Position numbers and translations under genes: made by a program
Assembly (NCBI GenBank): GCA_934597345.1
Contig: CAKTRJ010000007.1
Coordinates: forward strand, 4,033 to 68,032
Source of the DNA: an uncultured Oscillospiraceae bacterium
GTDB lineage: Bacteria > Bacillota > Clostridia > Oscillospirales > Oscillospiraceae
Length of the DNA stretch: 64,000 nt
Direction: 5' to 3'
In this document: one piece after another, positions 26,140 through 34,288 of the stretch
How the letters are laid out: each line of letters opens with the position of its first letter
How positions within the stretch are numbered: the first letter of the stretch is position 1
The notes under the pieces: model-generated
The model's input: only the letters and a program-made list of their open reading frames with translations
Databases searched by the model: none
What the model was told of the DNA's origin: nothing

Positions 26140-27339
26140 TCACCACGTTTCCGCCAGCAGGAAATCCTGAAGATGCACGATTTTGATACCGTTTTCAATA
26201 CCAACATCCATGTCGTTCAGGGTAACAACGTATTTGGGGTAGTGGTCTTTGATCTCCATGAGGTTGCCCACCTCGCGGTCAGAGCCCTCCGGAAGCTGGA
26301 CACAAACCTGCACATAGATCCGTTCGTCGCGGCGGGTGGCAACAAAGTCGATCTCCCTGGTATCATTCTTGCCGATATACACATCGTACCCCCGGCGCTT
26401 CAATTCCAGGAACACGATGTTCTCCATTGCTCCGTCCAGCATCTTGCGGTTATAGCCCAGCAGGGCGTATTTCAGCGACACATCCGCAAGGTAGTATTTC
26501 TCCTGGGTTTTCAGGATGCTCTTGCCCTGCAAGTCATAGCGTTCGCAGGGATAGATGATGAACGCCTGCTCCAGCCAGCGCAGATAGTTGTAGATACTCT
26601 CCACCGAGACCTTGCGGTGCTCGCTTTTCAGAAATGTAGAGATGGAGTTGGCAGAGAAGGTCTTGCCTACGTTCTCGATAATGAATTTCACCACGCGATC
26701 AAAAAGATCCTGCTTGTTGATGCGGTGGCGCTTCACGATGTCGCGGGAGACCACGGTATGATAGATACCGTTGACGATCTGATAGGCATTCTGCGCGTCA
26801 TATTCACTCAGCGCGATTATGGGGAACCCACCGAAGCGGATATATTCCTCCAACAATTCTTTTCGTGTCAGAGTGCTGTCGGCTTTGAAATCTAGGTACT
26901 CGCGGAAAGACAGGGGATAGACGGGGATAGACACATAGCGTCCCGTCAGGTAGGTGGAGATCTCGCTGGACATGAGCTTGGAGTTAGAGCCCGTCACATA
27001 GATGTCGGCGTCAGAGCCTTCCAACAGACTGTTGACCGCCTTTTCCCAGCCGATGATCTCCTGTATCTCATCCAGCAGGAGGTAGCAGTGTCCCTTACCC
27101 GCCATAGTTTCCACCAACTCGTCATACATTTGCTTAGCGGTGATATTTTCGGGGATATCCATCTCCGTGTACCGCTTGCAGATAATATGATCCGCAGGTA
27201 CGCCCCGCCGCCGCAGCTCCTCCTCCAGCATTTCAAAAATGGTGGACTTACCGCAGCGGCGGATGCCCGCCAGTATCTTGACCAGCGGCTGGTCGATAAA
27301 AGGCGTGATGGCCTCGATATAATTCGGTCTGTTGATCAC
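26140..27339 (-). CDS. AAA ATPase with DUF4143 domain
   Basis: A 399-residue ATP-binding protein of the AAA_14-DUF4143 group. Walker A GIRRCGKST at residues 25-33, Walker B-like CYLLLDEIQEI, sensor segment YVTGSNSKLMS, then the DUF4143 part with a nuclease-like C-terminal section (IVFLELKRRGYDVYIG, REIDFVATR). Function is unknown; such genes are abundant and scattered in gut Bacteroidetes and Firmicutes. Starts at GTG 27339 with GGAGG at 7 bases. The stop lies 11 bp from the left inverted repeat, so it is the last gene of the element on this side. Confidence 0.85.
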   Translation of the reverse strand: MINRPNYIEAITPFIDQPLVKILAGIRRCGKSTIFEMLEEELRRRGVPADHIICKRYTEMDIPENITAKQMYDELVETMAGKGHCYLLLDEIQEIIGWEKAVNSLLEGSDADIYVTGSNSKLMSSEISTYLTGRYVSIPVYPLSFREYLDFKADSTLTRKELLEEYIRFGGFPIIALSEYDAQNAYQIVNGIYHTVVSRDIVKRHRINKQDLFDRVVKFIIENVGKTFSANSISTFLKSEHRKVSVESIYNYLRWLEQAFIIYPCERYDLQGKSILKTQEKYYLADVSLKYALLGYNRKMLDGAMENIVFLELKRRGYDVYIGKNDTREIDFVATRRDERIYVQVCVQLPEGSDREVGNLMEIKDHYPKYVVTLNDMDVGIENGIKIVHLQDFLLAETW

Positions 27340-27469
27340 GTTATCGCCTCCTTACCGTCATTAGTATACCCAAAATGCTTTCGATATGCAACAAGTTTTT
27401 CTTGTCTAACCTTGAAAACCATTCAATTTTCAGATTTTTTTGGTTCCACTTATATAGAGCGCCACATTG

Positions 27470-29020
27470 CTATCCTTCCAGCAGCGTCCGATAGGACTCC
27501 GAAAACAGATAGTCGATCTCAATTCGGTTTCCCTCATAGACACGTATCTCACGGATGGCGGCGGCCACTGTGGGACGATCCAGCTCCGTCAGATGACCCA
27601 GAGCCAACAGCTCCTTCACCCACGGCAGAGACAGAGGGCCGTCCTGCGCTGTGCTGTGCAGCTTGTCCAACTGGGCTTGCAGCGCCTGTTCCTGCGCGTC
27701 ATAGTCGGCGCGGTAGCGCAGATAATCCTCCTTGGAGATCAACGCATCCTGATAGTCTTCGTAGGCGCTCTGGCGGCGGCGCTGAATGCGCTGCAGGGCA
27801 GCCTCCAGCTTTTGGGGTTGGTCGGCGCCTGAGTGCGGGCACTTTGCCGCGCCCTGCTGCGCCAGCTGGTGGAGATTTTCCACGCCAGCAATGAGTTGGT
27901 TCAAATCATCCAGTATTACCTTCGTCAACACATCGTGGGCGATATAATGCTTGCTGCACACGGACGCGCCGTAGCGCTTGTATGAACCGCAGGTATAGAA
28001 AATTTTGCCGCCCCAGGTGGTCTTGACCATGGCTCGTCCACAGTCACCACACTTGAGAAAGCCCGCAAAGGGGCTGATGTTCTGCCGGAAATCCGGTGTG
28101 CGGGCGTTGGTATTCAACATGGCCTGTACCCGCTGCCACTGGTCTTTTTCGATGATCGGCTGGTGGGTGCCGGATACCACCGTCCACTGGGAGCGCTCCT
28201 TCCGCTTTGCTTTCCCGTGCATCTGGAGGCGGTCATCCCGTCCCTGCTCCATGTTGCCTCTGTACATCTCGTTTTGCAGGATACGGTGGATGGTGGCATA
28301 TGTCCAGTAGGTGGTAGCCTCCAGCCGGTGGTTGTTGCGATATTTTTCTCCGGTGAGCCGCTTGTACTCACTGGGGCAGGGGATTCCCTCCTCGTTCAGC
28401 TGCTTGGCAATACGGATCTTGCCCATTCCGTTTTCAAACAGGGTAAAGATGCGCCGCACCACCTCCGCCGCAGGCGGGTCGATGACCAGACGGTTATGAT
28501 TCTGCGGGTCCTTGCAGTACCCGTAGCTGGCGAAGGCCCCGATGAACTCGCCCCGCTGCTGCTTGGCATGGAGGGAGCTTTTGACCTTCCGGGAGATGTC
28601 CTGGGCATACTGGGTGTTGAACAGGTTCTTCAGCGGCATCATCATGTCGTAGGCGCCGCGGTCGCTGTCGATATTGTCCGTAACGGCGATGAACCGCACG
28701 CCGTGCTCCGGCAGCCAGCGCTCCAGATAGCGGCCTGTTTCTATGTAGTCACGGCCGAAACGGGACAGATCCTTTACCAGCACACAGCGGATGCGCCCAC
28801 TTTTCATGTCCCGCAGCATCCGCTGAAAGGCAGGACGCTGGAAATTCGTGCCGGTATAGCCGTCGTCGGCATAGCACTCCGCCGCGGTCAACTCCGGATG
28901 GTTTTCAATATACTCCTCCAGCAGCTTCCGCTGGTTGCCGATGGAATCACTCTCCACCCGGTCTCCGTCCTCCCGGGACAGGCGGCAGTACAGCGCGGTG
29001 GGCAGTAGTCGCTTCTCCAT
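27470..29020 (-). CDS. Large serine recombinase (TndX/TnpX-like)
   Basis: A 516-residue site-specific recombinase. The N-terminal resolvase domain begins ALYCRLSREDGD with the nucleophile Ser 15 and contains LVKDLSRFGRDYIETGRYLE (family Arg residues); the recombinase domain follows (about 165-280), then a zinc ribbon with CGDCGRAM and YTCGSYKRYGASVC, and a coiled-coil region. This size and order match recombinases that excise and insert Tn4451/Tn5397-like elements. It is most probably the enzyme that moved this 11-kb element. GGAGG precedes ATG 29020. Confidence 0.93.
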   Translation of the reverse strand: MEKRLLPTALYCRLSREDGDRVESDSIGNQRKLLEEYIENHPELTAAECYADDGYTGTNFQRPAFQRMLRDMKSGRIRCVLVKDLSRFGRDYIETGRYLERWLPEHGVRFIAVTDNIDSDRGAYDMMMPLKNLFNTQYAQDISRKVKSSLHAKQQRGEFIGAFASYGYCKDPQNHNRLVIDPPAAEVVRRIFTLFENGMGKIRIAKQLNEEGIPCPSEYKRLTGEKYRNNHRLEATTYWTYATIHRILQNEMYRGNMEQGRDDRLQMHGKAKRKERSQWTVVSGTHQPIIEKDQWQRVQAMLNTNARTPDFRQNISPFAGFLKCGDCGRAMVKTTWGGKIFYTCGSYKRYGASVCSKHYIAHDVLTKVILDDLNQLIAGVENLHQLAQQGAAKCPHSGADQPQKLEAALQRIQRRRQSAYEDYQDALISKEDYLRYRADYDAQEQALQAQLDKLHSTAQDGPLSLPWVKELLALGHLTELDRPTVAAAIREIRVYEGNRIEIDYLFSESYRTLLEG

Positions 29021-29053
29021 AAGCCCCTCCTCTCCGTGGACTGTCCGCAGGTA

Positions 29054-29176
29054 TCAGGCCGTCTGCATATGGGCGCGGATCAATTCCAGCAGCAGCGTCT
29101 CCGCTGTCTGCTGGCCGACAAAATGTCGGATAACCGTGATGGCCGGGTCGGGCGCTTGCTTTGCGGTCGGCATCAT
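29054..29176 (-). CDS. Small protein upstream of the recombinase
   Basis: A 40-residue ORF (MMPTAKQAPDPAITVIRHFV, ending ELIRAHMQTA) with GGAGG 4-7 bases before its two adjacent ATGs, 33 bp ahead of the recombinase gene. Small ORFs with an IRHF-G-TAE--LLxL pattern often precede recombinases in such elements; a role as directionality factor or regulator is only a suggestion. The frame stays open upstream to 29392, but that part lacks a ribosome site and has low-complexity coding character. Confidence 0.55.
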   Translation of the reverse strand: MMPTAKQAPDPAITVIRHFVGQQTAETLLLELIRAHMQTA

Positions 29177-29645
29177 AAGACCTCCTCTTTGGGAATACTC
29201 CATCGTATGCGCACTGCGGAGACCGTATGTTTGGCAGTTGGACAAAGGGCAGGCCGCTTTCCAGAAATGGGCATGAAAAAAGCAGCGTACCGCCCCTTCG
29301 TCCTCTACATGCGGAGAGTGGGCCCGCTGCAATTCATAGCCGGTGCAGTCTTTCTGACTCGCGCCGCGGAGCTTCCGCTCCTCGTCGGACATCTTACCTT
29401 CTCACAGGATACAGCCCTGCAATGGCGGATTTCTCCCAGCGGCTTTTCCGCCGCCTCAGATGCCTTCTTGCGCACACAGTGTCCTTCACGCGGGGTTTAT
29501 CCCCATTTCACTTGACCGCTGCCTGACCCCTTGCGGAATCGCTGCGGCATACGGTCACACCGGCTCAAAAACATATTTTATTGTGTTTATTATAGTGTTC
29601 ACGCCATACAAAGTCAAGTCTCACAGCACTTTGATCGCATGCAAA

Positions 29646-29671
29646 AAAGCGTTGGCAAAAGCCAACGCTTT
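29646..29671 (-). terminator. Intrinsic terminator
   Basis: Perfect 11-bp stem (29646-29656 with 29661-29671), AAAA loop, T6 on the minus strand; follows the minus-strand micro-ORF ending at 29699. Confidence 0.7.
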
Positions 29672-29698
29672 CTTCTTAGTATCGCGGTAAGGCTTCCG

Positions 29699-29809
29699 TC
29701 ATGCGCTGCGGCATTGGCACTTTGCATTCGTGATGTTCCCGGCGTGATCTGACTTATCTTCCATCTCGGAAGCCTCACTGTGACCTGCTCGCGGGGCCTC
29801 GGACCCCAT
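29699..29809 (-). CDS. Micro-ORF or small RNA unit (36 codons)
   Basis: MGSEAPRAGHSEASEMEDKS and 16 more residues ending KCQCRSA. Highly polar, two Cys near the end. The frame is open upstream of the ATG and the ribosome site is weak (AAAGTGGA), but a second ATG inside has GAGGCTTCCG ahead. A terminator follows 28 bp after the stop, which supports transcription on this strand. A noncoding RNA is equally possible. Confidence 0.3.
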   Translation of the reverse strand: MGSEAPRAGHSEASEMEDKSDHAGNITNAKCQCRSA

Positions 29810-29941
29810 TCCACTTTTATCGCGGCGCCATGGCGCTTTGAACCGGAAACATAATTCACTTATCGGAAGCTACATCCATAGTAACCACATTTTTCCATTT
29901 TTGCAATAGGAAATTTTTGGAAAATTTATCTAGAAGGAGCC

Positions 29942-29998
29942 ATGTCAAAAGGGAACACTTCCAAAAACGGCCAGAATACAGGCTTTGCAGGTTTTTAA
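29942..29998 (+). CDS. Leader-like micro-ORF (18 codons)
   Basis: MSKGNTSKNGQNTGFAGF, preceded by AGAAGGAGCC and followed at its stop codon by a hairpin with T-run (29997-30020). Complete small translation unit; function unknown. Confidence 0.4.
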   Translation: MSKGNTSKNGQNTGFAGF

Positions 29999-30020
29999 CA
30001 TGACTGCTCCTCATGTTTTT
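29997..30020 (+). terminator. Terminator overlapping the micro-ORF stop
   Basis: AACATGA pairs with TCATGTT over a 7-nt loop, followed by T-run; it also lies just after the LysR gene end on the other strand. Confidence 0.5.
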
Positions 30021-30046
30021 TACACCAAAGATGATGGACAGACGAC

Positions 30047-30931
30047 TTATTTATCCCCGTTTTCCGCCACCCATGTCCGCACATAGTCCACGAAAAGCCG
30101 GGTGGAGTTGGACAGGGCCTTCTCGTCCTTCACGCCGATGCCGATGGTGCGGTGGAAGGTCATGGGCGGACGGCAGGCGGTGATGGGCGCGGGACTGTGG
30201 CGCACCATCAGCTCCGGCAGCAGGCTGATGCCCAGCCCCTCCGACACCATGGACAGAATCGTCCGGTCCTCCCGCGCCACATACTTCACGTTGGGCCGGA
30301 TGCCCATCTCGTCAAAGGCCGCCATGATCTCATAGTCGTCGCCCTCCTCCAGCTGGATAAAGGGCTCCGACGCCAGCAACTCCCTGGGGAAGGGGTCGCT
30401 GTGGGCATAGGGATGGTCGCAGGGCGCGATGACCTGCAATTCGTCCCGGTGCAGGGCATAGGTCTGCAAACGTTTCACCGACGGCAGCCGCAGGAAGCCG
30501 CAGTCCACTGCGCCGGTGACGATCCAGTTTTCGATCTGGTCGTAGAAATCGCCGGTGACCACCTCGAACTCAATGTTGGGGTACAGCTTACCGAAACTTT
30601 TCAGGATGCGGGGCAGCCATTGAGCCGACACGCTGGAAAAGGTAGCGATCTTCACAAGGCCGCTGTCCATGTCCTTCAAGCCCTCCACCGTCTGCATCAG
30701 GGCGTGGTGGGCGGCGCACAGCTTCTCGATCTTGGGCAGCACCGCCCGGCCATCCGCCGTCAGCACCACGCCGCCCCGGTTGCGGCTGAGCAGCGTGACG
30801 CCCAGTTCGCTCTCCAGCGACGTGATGGCGTGGCTGATGCCGGACTGGGTGAAGTTCAGCGCCTCCGCCGCCTTGGTAAACGTGCCGCAGGACACCACCT
30901 TCAAAAACACCTGATATTTGGAAATGCTCAT
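30047..30931 (-). CDS. LysR-family transcriptional regulator
   Basis: A 294-residue regulator. Winged helix-turn-helix at residues 1-60 (KYQVFLKVVSCGTFTKAAEA, then LNFTQSGISHAITSLESELG), effector domain from about 90 with VKIATFSSVSAQWLPRIL, EFEVVTGDF, LQVIAPCDHPYA and ILSMVSEGLGISLLPELM. ATG 30931 has GAGGTGG 5 bases ahead. Divergent from a small zinc-ribbon gene at 31067, the usual position of a LysR target, with promoters on both strands between them. Confidence 0.9.
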   Translation of the reverse strand: MSISKYQVFLKVVSCGTFTKAAEALNFTQSGISHAITSLESELGVTLLSRNRGGVVLTADGRAVLPKIEKLCAAHHALMQTVEGLKDMDSGLVKIATFSSVSAQWLPRILKSFGKLYPNIEFEVVTGDFYDQIENWIVTGAVDCGFLRLPSVKRLQTYALHRDELQVIAPCDHPYAHSDPFPRELLASEPFIQLEEGDDYEIMAAFDEMGIRPNVKYVAREDRTILSMVSEGLGISLLPELMVRHSPAPITACRPPMTFHRTIGIGVKDEKALSNSTRLFVDYVRTWVAENGDK

Positions 30932-30961
30932 GAGAACCACCTCGCTGTTGTCGATAGGCTC

Positions 30962-30991
30962 ATTATACATGACGACCACTCATGAAATCAA
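30962..30991 (-). promoter_or_regulatory. Putative LysR gene promoter
   Basis: Minus strand TTGATT (30991-30986), 18-bp spacer, TATAAT (30967-30962). Confidence 0.55.
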
Positions 30992-31005
30992 TAGCAAAGA
31001 TGCGT

Positions 31006-31034
31006 TTTACAAATGCGGATTTCCGTGCTATTCT
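31006..31034 (+). promoter_or_regulatory. Putative promoter of the zinc-ribbon gene
   Basis: TTTACA (31006-31011), 17-bp spacer, TATTCT (31029-31034); faces away from the LysR promoter. Confidence 0.5.
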
Positions 31035-31066
31035 ATGTACAGCTTACGAAACGGAGGACAGGAAAC

Positions 31067-31285
31067 ATGGCCGCGCCTGCAAAAACCATTCGCTGTGCCC
31101 TGTGCGGCAGCAGCAATGTGGTGTACCGGAGCGGACGCTACTATTGCGTCTCCTGCGGTGTCAAGGGCGACCATCCCATGTCCGACGCGGAGTTGGCCAA
31201 CATCGCCCAGGCCCTTTCACTGGGTGATGACAGCGCGGAGCTGGCGGCACTGCGACGCCGTTACCCCCGGCTGAGAGTCAGATAA
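31067..31285 (+). CDS. Small zinc-ribbon protein
   Basis: A 72-residue protein with a four-Cys zinc ribbon, IRCALCGSSNVVYRSGRYYC then VSCGVKGD, followed by a helical tail (MSDAELANIAQALSLGDDSA). GGAGG lies 9 bases before ATG 31067. Divergent from LysR and followed by a T6 terminator, so it is a single-gene unit. Function unknown; such ribbons bind nucleic acid or act as protein adaptors. Confidence 0.7.
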   Translation: MAAPAKTIRCALCGSSNVVYRSGRYYCVSCGVKGDHPMSDAELANIAQALSLGDDSAELAALRRRYPRLRVR

Positions 31286-31339
31286 ATCCCCCTATCTGTA
31301 CCCAATCTTTTCCATAATGAGGGTATCCTCCCCTCGGAT

Positions 31340-31380
31340 CGCACCCGGTCACACCGCCCTGTGGCCGGGTGCGGTTTTTT
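31340..31380 (+). terminator. Terminator of the zinc-ribbon gene
   Basis: CGCACCCGG pairs with CCGGGTGCG, extended by TCACA/TGTGG with one wobble, followed by T6. Confidence 0.85.
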
Positions 31381-31391
31381 GACATGATAAA

Positions 31392-31415
31392 AGGGACAGC
31401 CGGCCGGCTGTCCCT
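31392..31415 (-). terminator. Palindromic terminator of the 31422 gene
   Basis: Perfect 24-bp palindrome, followed on the minus strand by T4. Confidence 0.7.
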
Positions 31416-31421
31416 CATGTT

Positions 31422-31724
31422 TTATTTCGCCACCGGCGCGTCGGGCCAGTAGATCACATAGCATTCCTGCATCTCGCCCATGAAGAAGAAAATATTCTCC
31501 CCCATCTCGATATGCTGGCCAAAGGCCAGATCCGGCACGAAAAGCCGTCCGCTGGTGCGCTTGGGCCCCTTGATGGTGAAGCCCTCCGCCGTGGGATGCT
31601 GCCGCAGCGCATTGGCGGCCTCCTCCAGACCGGGGAAGTGCAGTGTTTTTTCCAGCTCGGCCAGCTGTGTCTCGCCGTTGATGTAAATGAGATTGTTCTC
31701 GTCCTTGAACCAGTTGATACGCAT
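31422..31724 (-). CDS. Hypothetical protein
   Basis: A 100-residue soluble protein starting MRINWFKDENNLIYINGETQ, rich in aromatic and acidic residues, ending ECYVIYWPDAPVAK. No motif recognised. GGAGG is 8 bases before ATG 31724, and the gene has its own terminator. It sits downstream of the CAT-like gene and may be read through from that operon. Confidence 0.55.
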   Translation of the reverse strand: MRINWFKDENNLIYINGETQLAELEKTLHFPGLEEAANALRQHPTAEGFTIKGPKRTSGRLFVPDLAFGQHIEMGENIFFFMGEMQECYVIYWPDAPVAK

Positions 31725-31802
31725 GGTATATGCCTCCTGTCGCAGTGCTATAACCACATTATAGATAAGCCCGCCGCGCCGGTCAAGGGTTTTATCGGCT
31801 TC

Positions 31803-32429
31803 TCACGCTTTCACTTCGCGGATGCTCTCCTGCAAACGCCGCAGGAACCGCCCGGCATGAGCGCCGTCCATCTGGGTATGGTGGAACTGGAAGGAGATCG
31901 TCAGCGTCGTTCGGAAAAGCTCCCTGCGATACCTGCCCCAGATGAGGAAGGGGTTGTTGAAAATTCCGCTGTTCATGCCTACCGCACCGTCGATCTCCGT
32001 GTCCACGATGGCGGAGGTGCCGATGACCATGTGCTCCGTCAGGTCATGGTTTTCGCAGCGCTCCGCCGTCTGCCGCGTCAGGCGCAGATAGTCGGCATTG
32101 AACTGGGCAAGATCGGCAGAAAAGGACACATCGCAGGAGCTGACCTCACCCGTCCTGTTCTTCACGATGGTATTCACCGCGATGGCGTCGTATTGCAGCA
32201 GCTCCCGCCCCACGGGAAGCGTATAGAATTCCCGGATACCGCTGGCCGCCCTGCCGATGCACCAGCACAGCAGCATATTGAATTTATAGCCGCGCCTGCG
32301 GCTGAGCCGGACAAGAGGCGTCACGTCCAGCGTCTTGAAAAACGTCACCATGGGGTTGGGCGCGTCCATCCAGAGATCAAACGCCGCGCCGCGGCTGGTG
32401 GCTTTGGGGTCAACTGTGACCGGTCTCAT
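31803..32429 (-). CDS. CatA-like chloramphenicol acetyltransferase family protein
   Basis: A 208-residue member of the trimeric CAT fold. The active-site motif FQFHHTQMDGAHAGRFL near the C-terminus matches HHxxxDG with the catalytic His, and upstream segments VTFFKTLDVTPLVRLSRRRG and KFNMLLCWCIGRAA fit CatA. Typical CatA has about 215 residues. Many CAT-like proteins in Clostridia are unproven as resistance enzymes. Last gene of the TetR-membrane protein-hydrolase-CAT operon, 15 bp after the hydrolase stop; this setting fits inducible detoxification. Confidence 0.85.
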   Translation of the reverse strand: MRPVTVDPKATSRGAAFDLWMDAPNPMVTFFKTLDVTPLVRLSRRRGYKFNMLLCWCIGRAASGIREFYTLPVGRELLQYDAIAVNTIVKNRTGEVSSCDVSFSADLAQFNADYLRLTRQTAERCENHDLTEHMVIGTSAIVDTEIDGAVGMNSGIFNNPFLIWGRYRRELFRTTLTISFQFHHTQMDGAHAGRFLRRLQESIREVKA

Positions 32430-32444
32430 AAGTGTTTCTCCTTT

Positions 32445-33077
32445 TTACAGAATGGTCTTTGCGGGCTCTGCCCTCCCGGTACGGGCGCTTATGATCCAAT
32501 CATCCAAAAACCGCATCTGCTCCGCCGTGTGGAACCAATGCTCGCCGTCCGACATGACTGTCAGCGCCGCGCCGGTCTTTTCCGCAAAGGCCGATATGGT
32601 CTCTATGGAGGTCAGGCCGTCGTGCTCTCCGTACAGAATACGGGTGGGGATGCGCCACGAAACGGGGTGCGCCCGCACATAAAGGAGATATTCCCACGAC
32701 AGCGTTTCACCGAAGGCCGTGGGGATCTCCCGCTTTTCCGCAAGCTCTGCTTCGGTCACGTTCGCCCACCGCATCATATTGCCAATCAGTGTTTCCATGT
32801 CCACCACCGGAGAGATGAAATACGCCCTGTCCACCAGCGTCTCATCCAGTGCGGACAGGGCAAAAAACGCGCCGATGCTGTTGGCGATCAGCGTAAGGGA
32901 GCGGCAGCGCTGCCGCTGCTCCGCGAAGAACGCCGGAAATTCCTCCGCGGCCTCCCAGGGCGTCCGGGCGCGGTAATCGAAGCCAATGACTTCACTGTCC
33001 GGAAACAGGGGCTGATAATGTTCGGCTTCCTCCGCCGAGCCGCCCTTCCCGTGAACGTATACGATCAGATTTTTCAT
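32445..33077 (-). CDS. Alpha/beta hydrolase
   Basis: A 210-residue hydrolase. MKNLIVYVHGKGGSAEEAEH gives the oxyanion HGKGG, LIANSIGAFFALSAL is the nucleophile elbow (family GxSxG, here ANSIG), and LYGEHDGLTS and GEHWFHTAEQ supply the Asp and His. ATG 33077 follows AAAGGA. The frame remains open far upstream, overlapping the membrane-protein gene, but only in shadow sequence. Third gene of the TetR operon. Confidence 0.8.
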   Translation of the reverse strand: MKNLIVYVHGKGGSAEEAEHYQPLFPDSEVIGFDYRARTPWEAAEEFPAFFAEQRQRCRSLTLIANSIGAFFALSALDETLVDRAYFISPVVDMETLIGNMMRWANVTEAELAEKREIPTAFGETLSWEYLLYVRAHPVSWRIPTRILYGEHDGLTSIETISAFAEKTGAALTVMSDGEHWFHTAEQMRFLDDWIISARTGRAEPAKTIL

Positions 33078-33082
33078 CTGTT

Positions 33083-33547
33083 TTATCCTTTCTGAAACGA
33101 TTGCAGCGACACCGTAATATGTGCCGCGCCGAAAATGATCATGAGGAGCACCGCCGGATAATTGTGCAGCCAGACGGCGGCGCACAGGTAATACAGCACC
33201 GGAAATACCGCCAGCGGCAGAGGGGCAAAAAGAAACGCCCGGCGCAGCAGCTCCGTTTTCCGCCCGCCCGCAAAATAGCGGAGCCAGACGGCGTAGTACA
33301 GCACCAGAAAACCGGCGGCCAGATACAGCCATACGCTGTGGAGCGCCAGCGGCCGGCGGCTCACCAGCAGCACTACAGTCAGCAAATACGCCATGCGGCT
33401 GACCTGCTCCACCACCTCCACCCAGTGGGTGACCGCCGCCTGCTCCGTCTTTTCCGCAGGCGGAAAGAGGACATAGGCAATATTGATCAGCATGGGCAGG
33501 GCGAAGATCACCAGCCCGGCCCATGAGAAGGACACCGTCAGGTTCAT
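33083..33547 (-). CDS. Membrane protein, four segments
   Basis: A 154-residue integral membrane protein with about four to five hydrophobic helices (first VIFALPMLINIAYVLF; later VWLYLAAGFLVLYYAVW). Its ATG overlaps the TetR stop by four bases and its stop is 5 bp before the hydrolase start. Function unknown; probably expressed together with the hydrolase and acetyltransferase. Confidence 0.7.
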   Translation of the reverse strand: MNLTVSFSWAGLVIFALPMLINIAYVLFPPAEKTEQAAVTHWVEVVEQVSRMAYLLTVVLLVSRRPLALHSVWLYLAAGFLVLYYAVWLRYFAGGRKTELLRRAFLFAPLPLAVFPVLYYLCAAVWLHNYPAVLLMIIFGAAHITVSLQSFQKG

Positions 33548-34149
33548 AGCACAACACCCGCTTTCACAGCAAACGGCGGCAGTTTTGCGGGCTTTCCGTA
33601 AATGGCGATCAGTGCGCGGAACTCCCGCCGGAAGGTCTCGCGCAACTCCGCCTCTGTCAGGTGCAGATGGTCGGTATTGGCCAGAATGGCCAGCCCATAG
33701 GAGAAATAGATCATGTCCTGATGGAAGCGGCGGGCCACCTCCTGGCTGTAACCGAATTCCTCCACGATCACGTCGATGACCTCCGGCAGCAGCACATCGT
33801 TCTGATACGGCCCCAGCTGTTCCCCCTCCAGATAGAGCCAGCGGAAAAGCTGTTTTTCCTCCGCCGCGAATCTGACAAAGCCCATGCCATAGCTGCTGTA
33901 ACGGCTGTCGTTCCCCTCATGGGCACGCAGCGAGTCCCGCACCCGTTGGGTATGCATCTCGATGGCGCGCTCTGTCAGCGCGGCCTTCAGCTCCTCCATG
34001 CTCTGAAAGGAGAGATAGATCGGCTGGGTGGAGCAGCCCAGTCTCCGGGCAACGCTGCGGGCGTTGATGGCGGAAAAGCCGCCGTCACGCAGCACCTCGA
34101 TGGCGGCATCAATGATCTTGTCTTTAGAAACCTTCTTTGCAGCAGGCAT
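33544..34149 (-). CDS. TetR/AcrR-family repressor, element operon 1
   Basis: A 201-residue regulator: helix-turn-helix at about residues 8-55 (KDKIIDAAIEVLRDGGFSAI, RSVARRLGCSTQPIYLSF), then a helical ligand domain. A GTG three codons earlier is possible, but ATG 34149 has GAGGTG at better spacing. It heads the four-gene operon ending in the CAT-like enzyme; a 34-bp perfect palindrome on its promoter strongly suggests autorepression released by a ligand. Confidence 0.9.
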   Translation of the reverse strand: MPAAKKVSKDKIIDAAIEVLRDGGFSAINARSVARRLGCSTQPIYLSFQSMEELKAALTERAIEMHTQRVRDSLRAHEGNDSRYSSYGMGFVRFAAEEKQLFRWLYLEGEQLGPYQNDVLLPEVIDVIVEEFGYSQEVARRFHQDMIYFSYGLAILANTDHLHLTEAELRETFRREFRALIAIYGKPAKLPPFAVKAGVVL

Positions 34150-34164
34150 CGTATTCACCTCAAC

Positions 34165-34198
34165 AATAACATGTTGTTATTCATAACAACATGTTATT
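34165..34198. promoter_or_regulatory. TetR operator, perfect palindrome
   Basis: Two 16-bp arms (34165-34180 and 34183-34198) separated by 2 bp, perfectly complementary; overlaps the -10 box and transcription start. Confidence 0.75.
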
Positions 34199-34224
34199 AT
34201 ATGCCGTGAAAGCCGATTTGTCAA
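34196..34224 (-). promoter_or_regulatory. Consensus promoter of TetR operon 1
   Basis: Minus strand TTGACA (34224-34219), 17-bp spacer, TATAAT (34201-34196); perfect consensus, with the operator covering its -10. Confidence 0.85.
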
Positions 34225-34246
34225 GGGGTTTCTTTGGGCGGCAGGC

Positions 34247-34282
34247 AAAAAGCTGCGGGACTTGCCGTCCCACAGCTTTTTC
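34247..34282. terminator. Terminator after the lipoprotein gene
   Basis: AAAAAGCTG and GGGA pair with TCCC and CAGCTTTTT, one mismatch, 7-nt loop; can act on both strands. Confidence 0.7.
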
Positions 34283-34288
34283 GTTTGC

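Larger units (their letters stand above)
29177..30046. other. Long intergenic region in the element with small transcription units
   Basis: About 870 bp without a standard gene between the recombinase cluster and the LysR gene. It holds the upstream region of the recombinase operon, a micro-ORF or small RNA unit with its own terminator on the minus strand (29646-29809) and an 18-codon ORF with terminator on the plus strand (29942-30020). Other open frames here lack ribosome sites. Confidence 0.5.

Noticed and set aside
26140..29020. AAA ATPase and recombinase as a defence island
   Set aside because: No nuclease partner, restriction, retron, CBASS or similar companion genes are recognisable; the genes fit an integrative element better.
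29054..29392. Longer 112-residue version of the small protein upstream of the recombinase
   Set aside because: The extra N-terminal part has no ribosome site, while MMPTAK has GGAGG directly before it.
31803..32429. Calling the CAT-like gene a chloramphenicol resistance gene
   Set aside because: The active-site motif is present, but many CAT-like proteins do not act on chloramphenicol; only the family is supported.
32445..33557. 370-residue reading frame containing the alpha/beta hydrolase
   Set aside because: Its first 160 residues overlap the membrane-protein gene in another frame; the hydrolase fold starts at MKNLIVYVHG.
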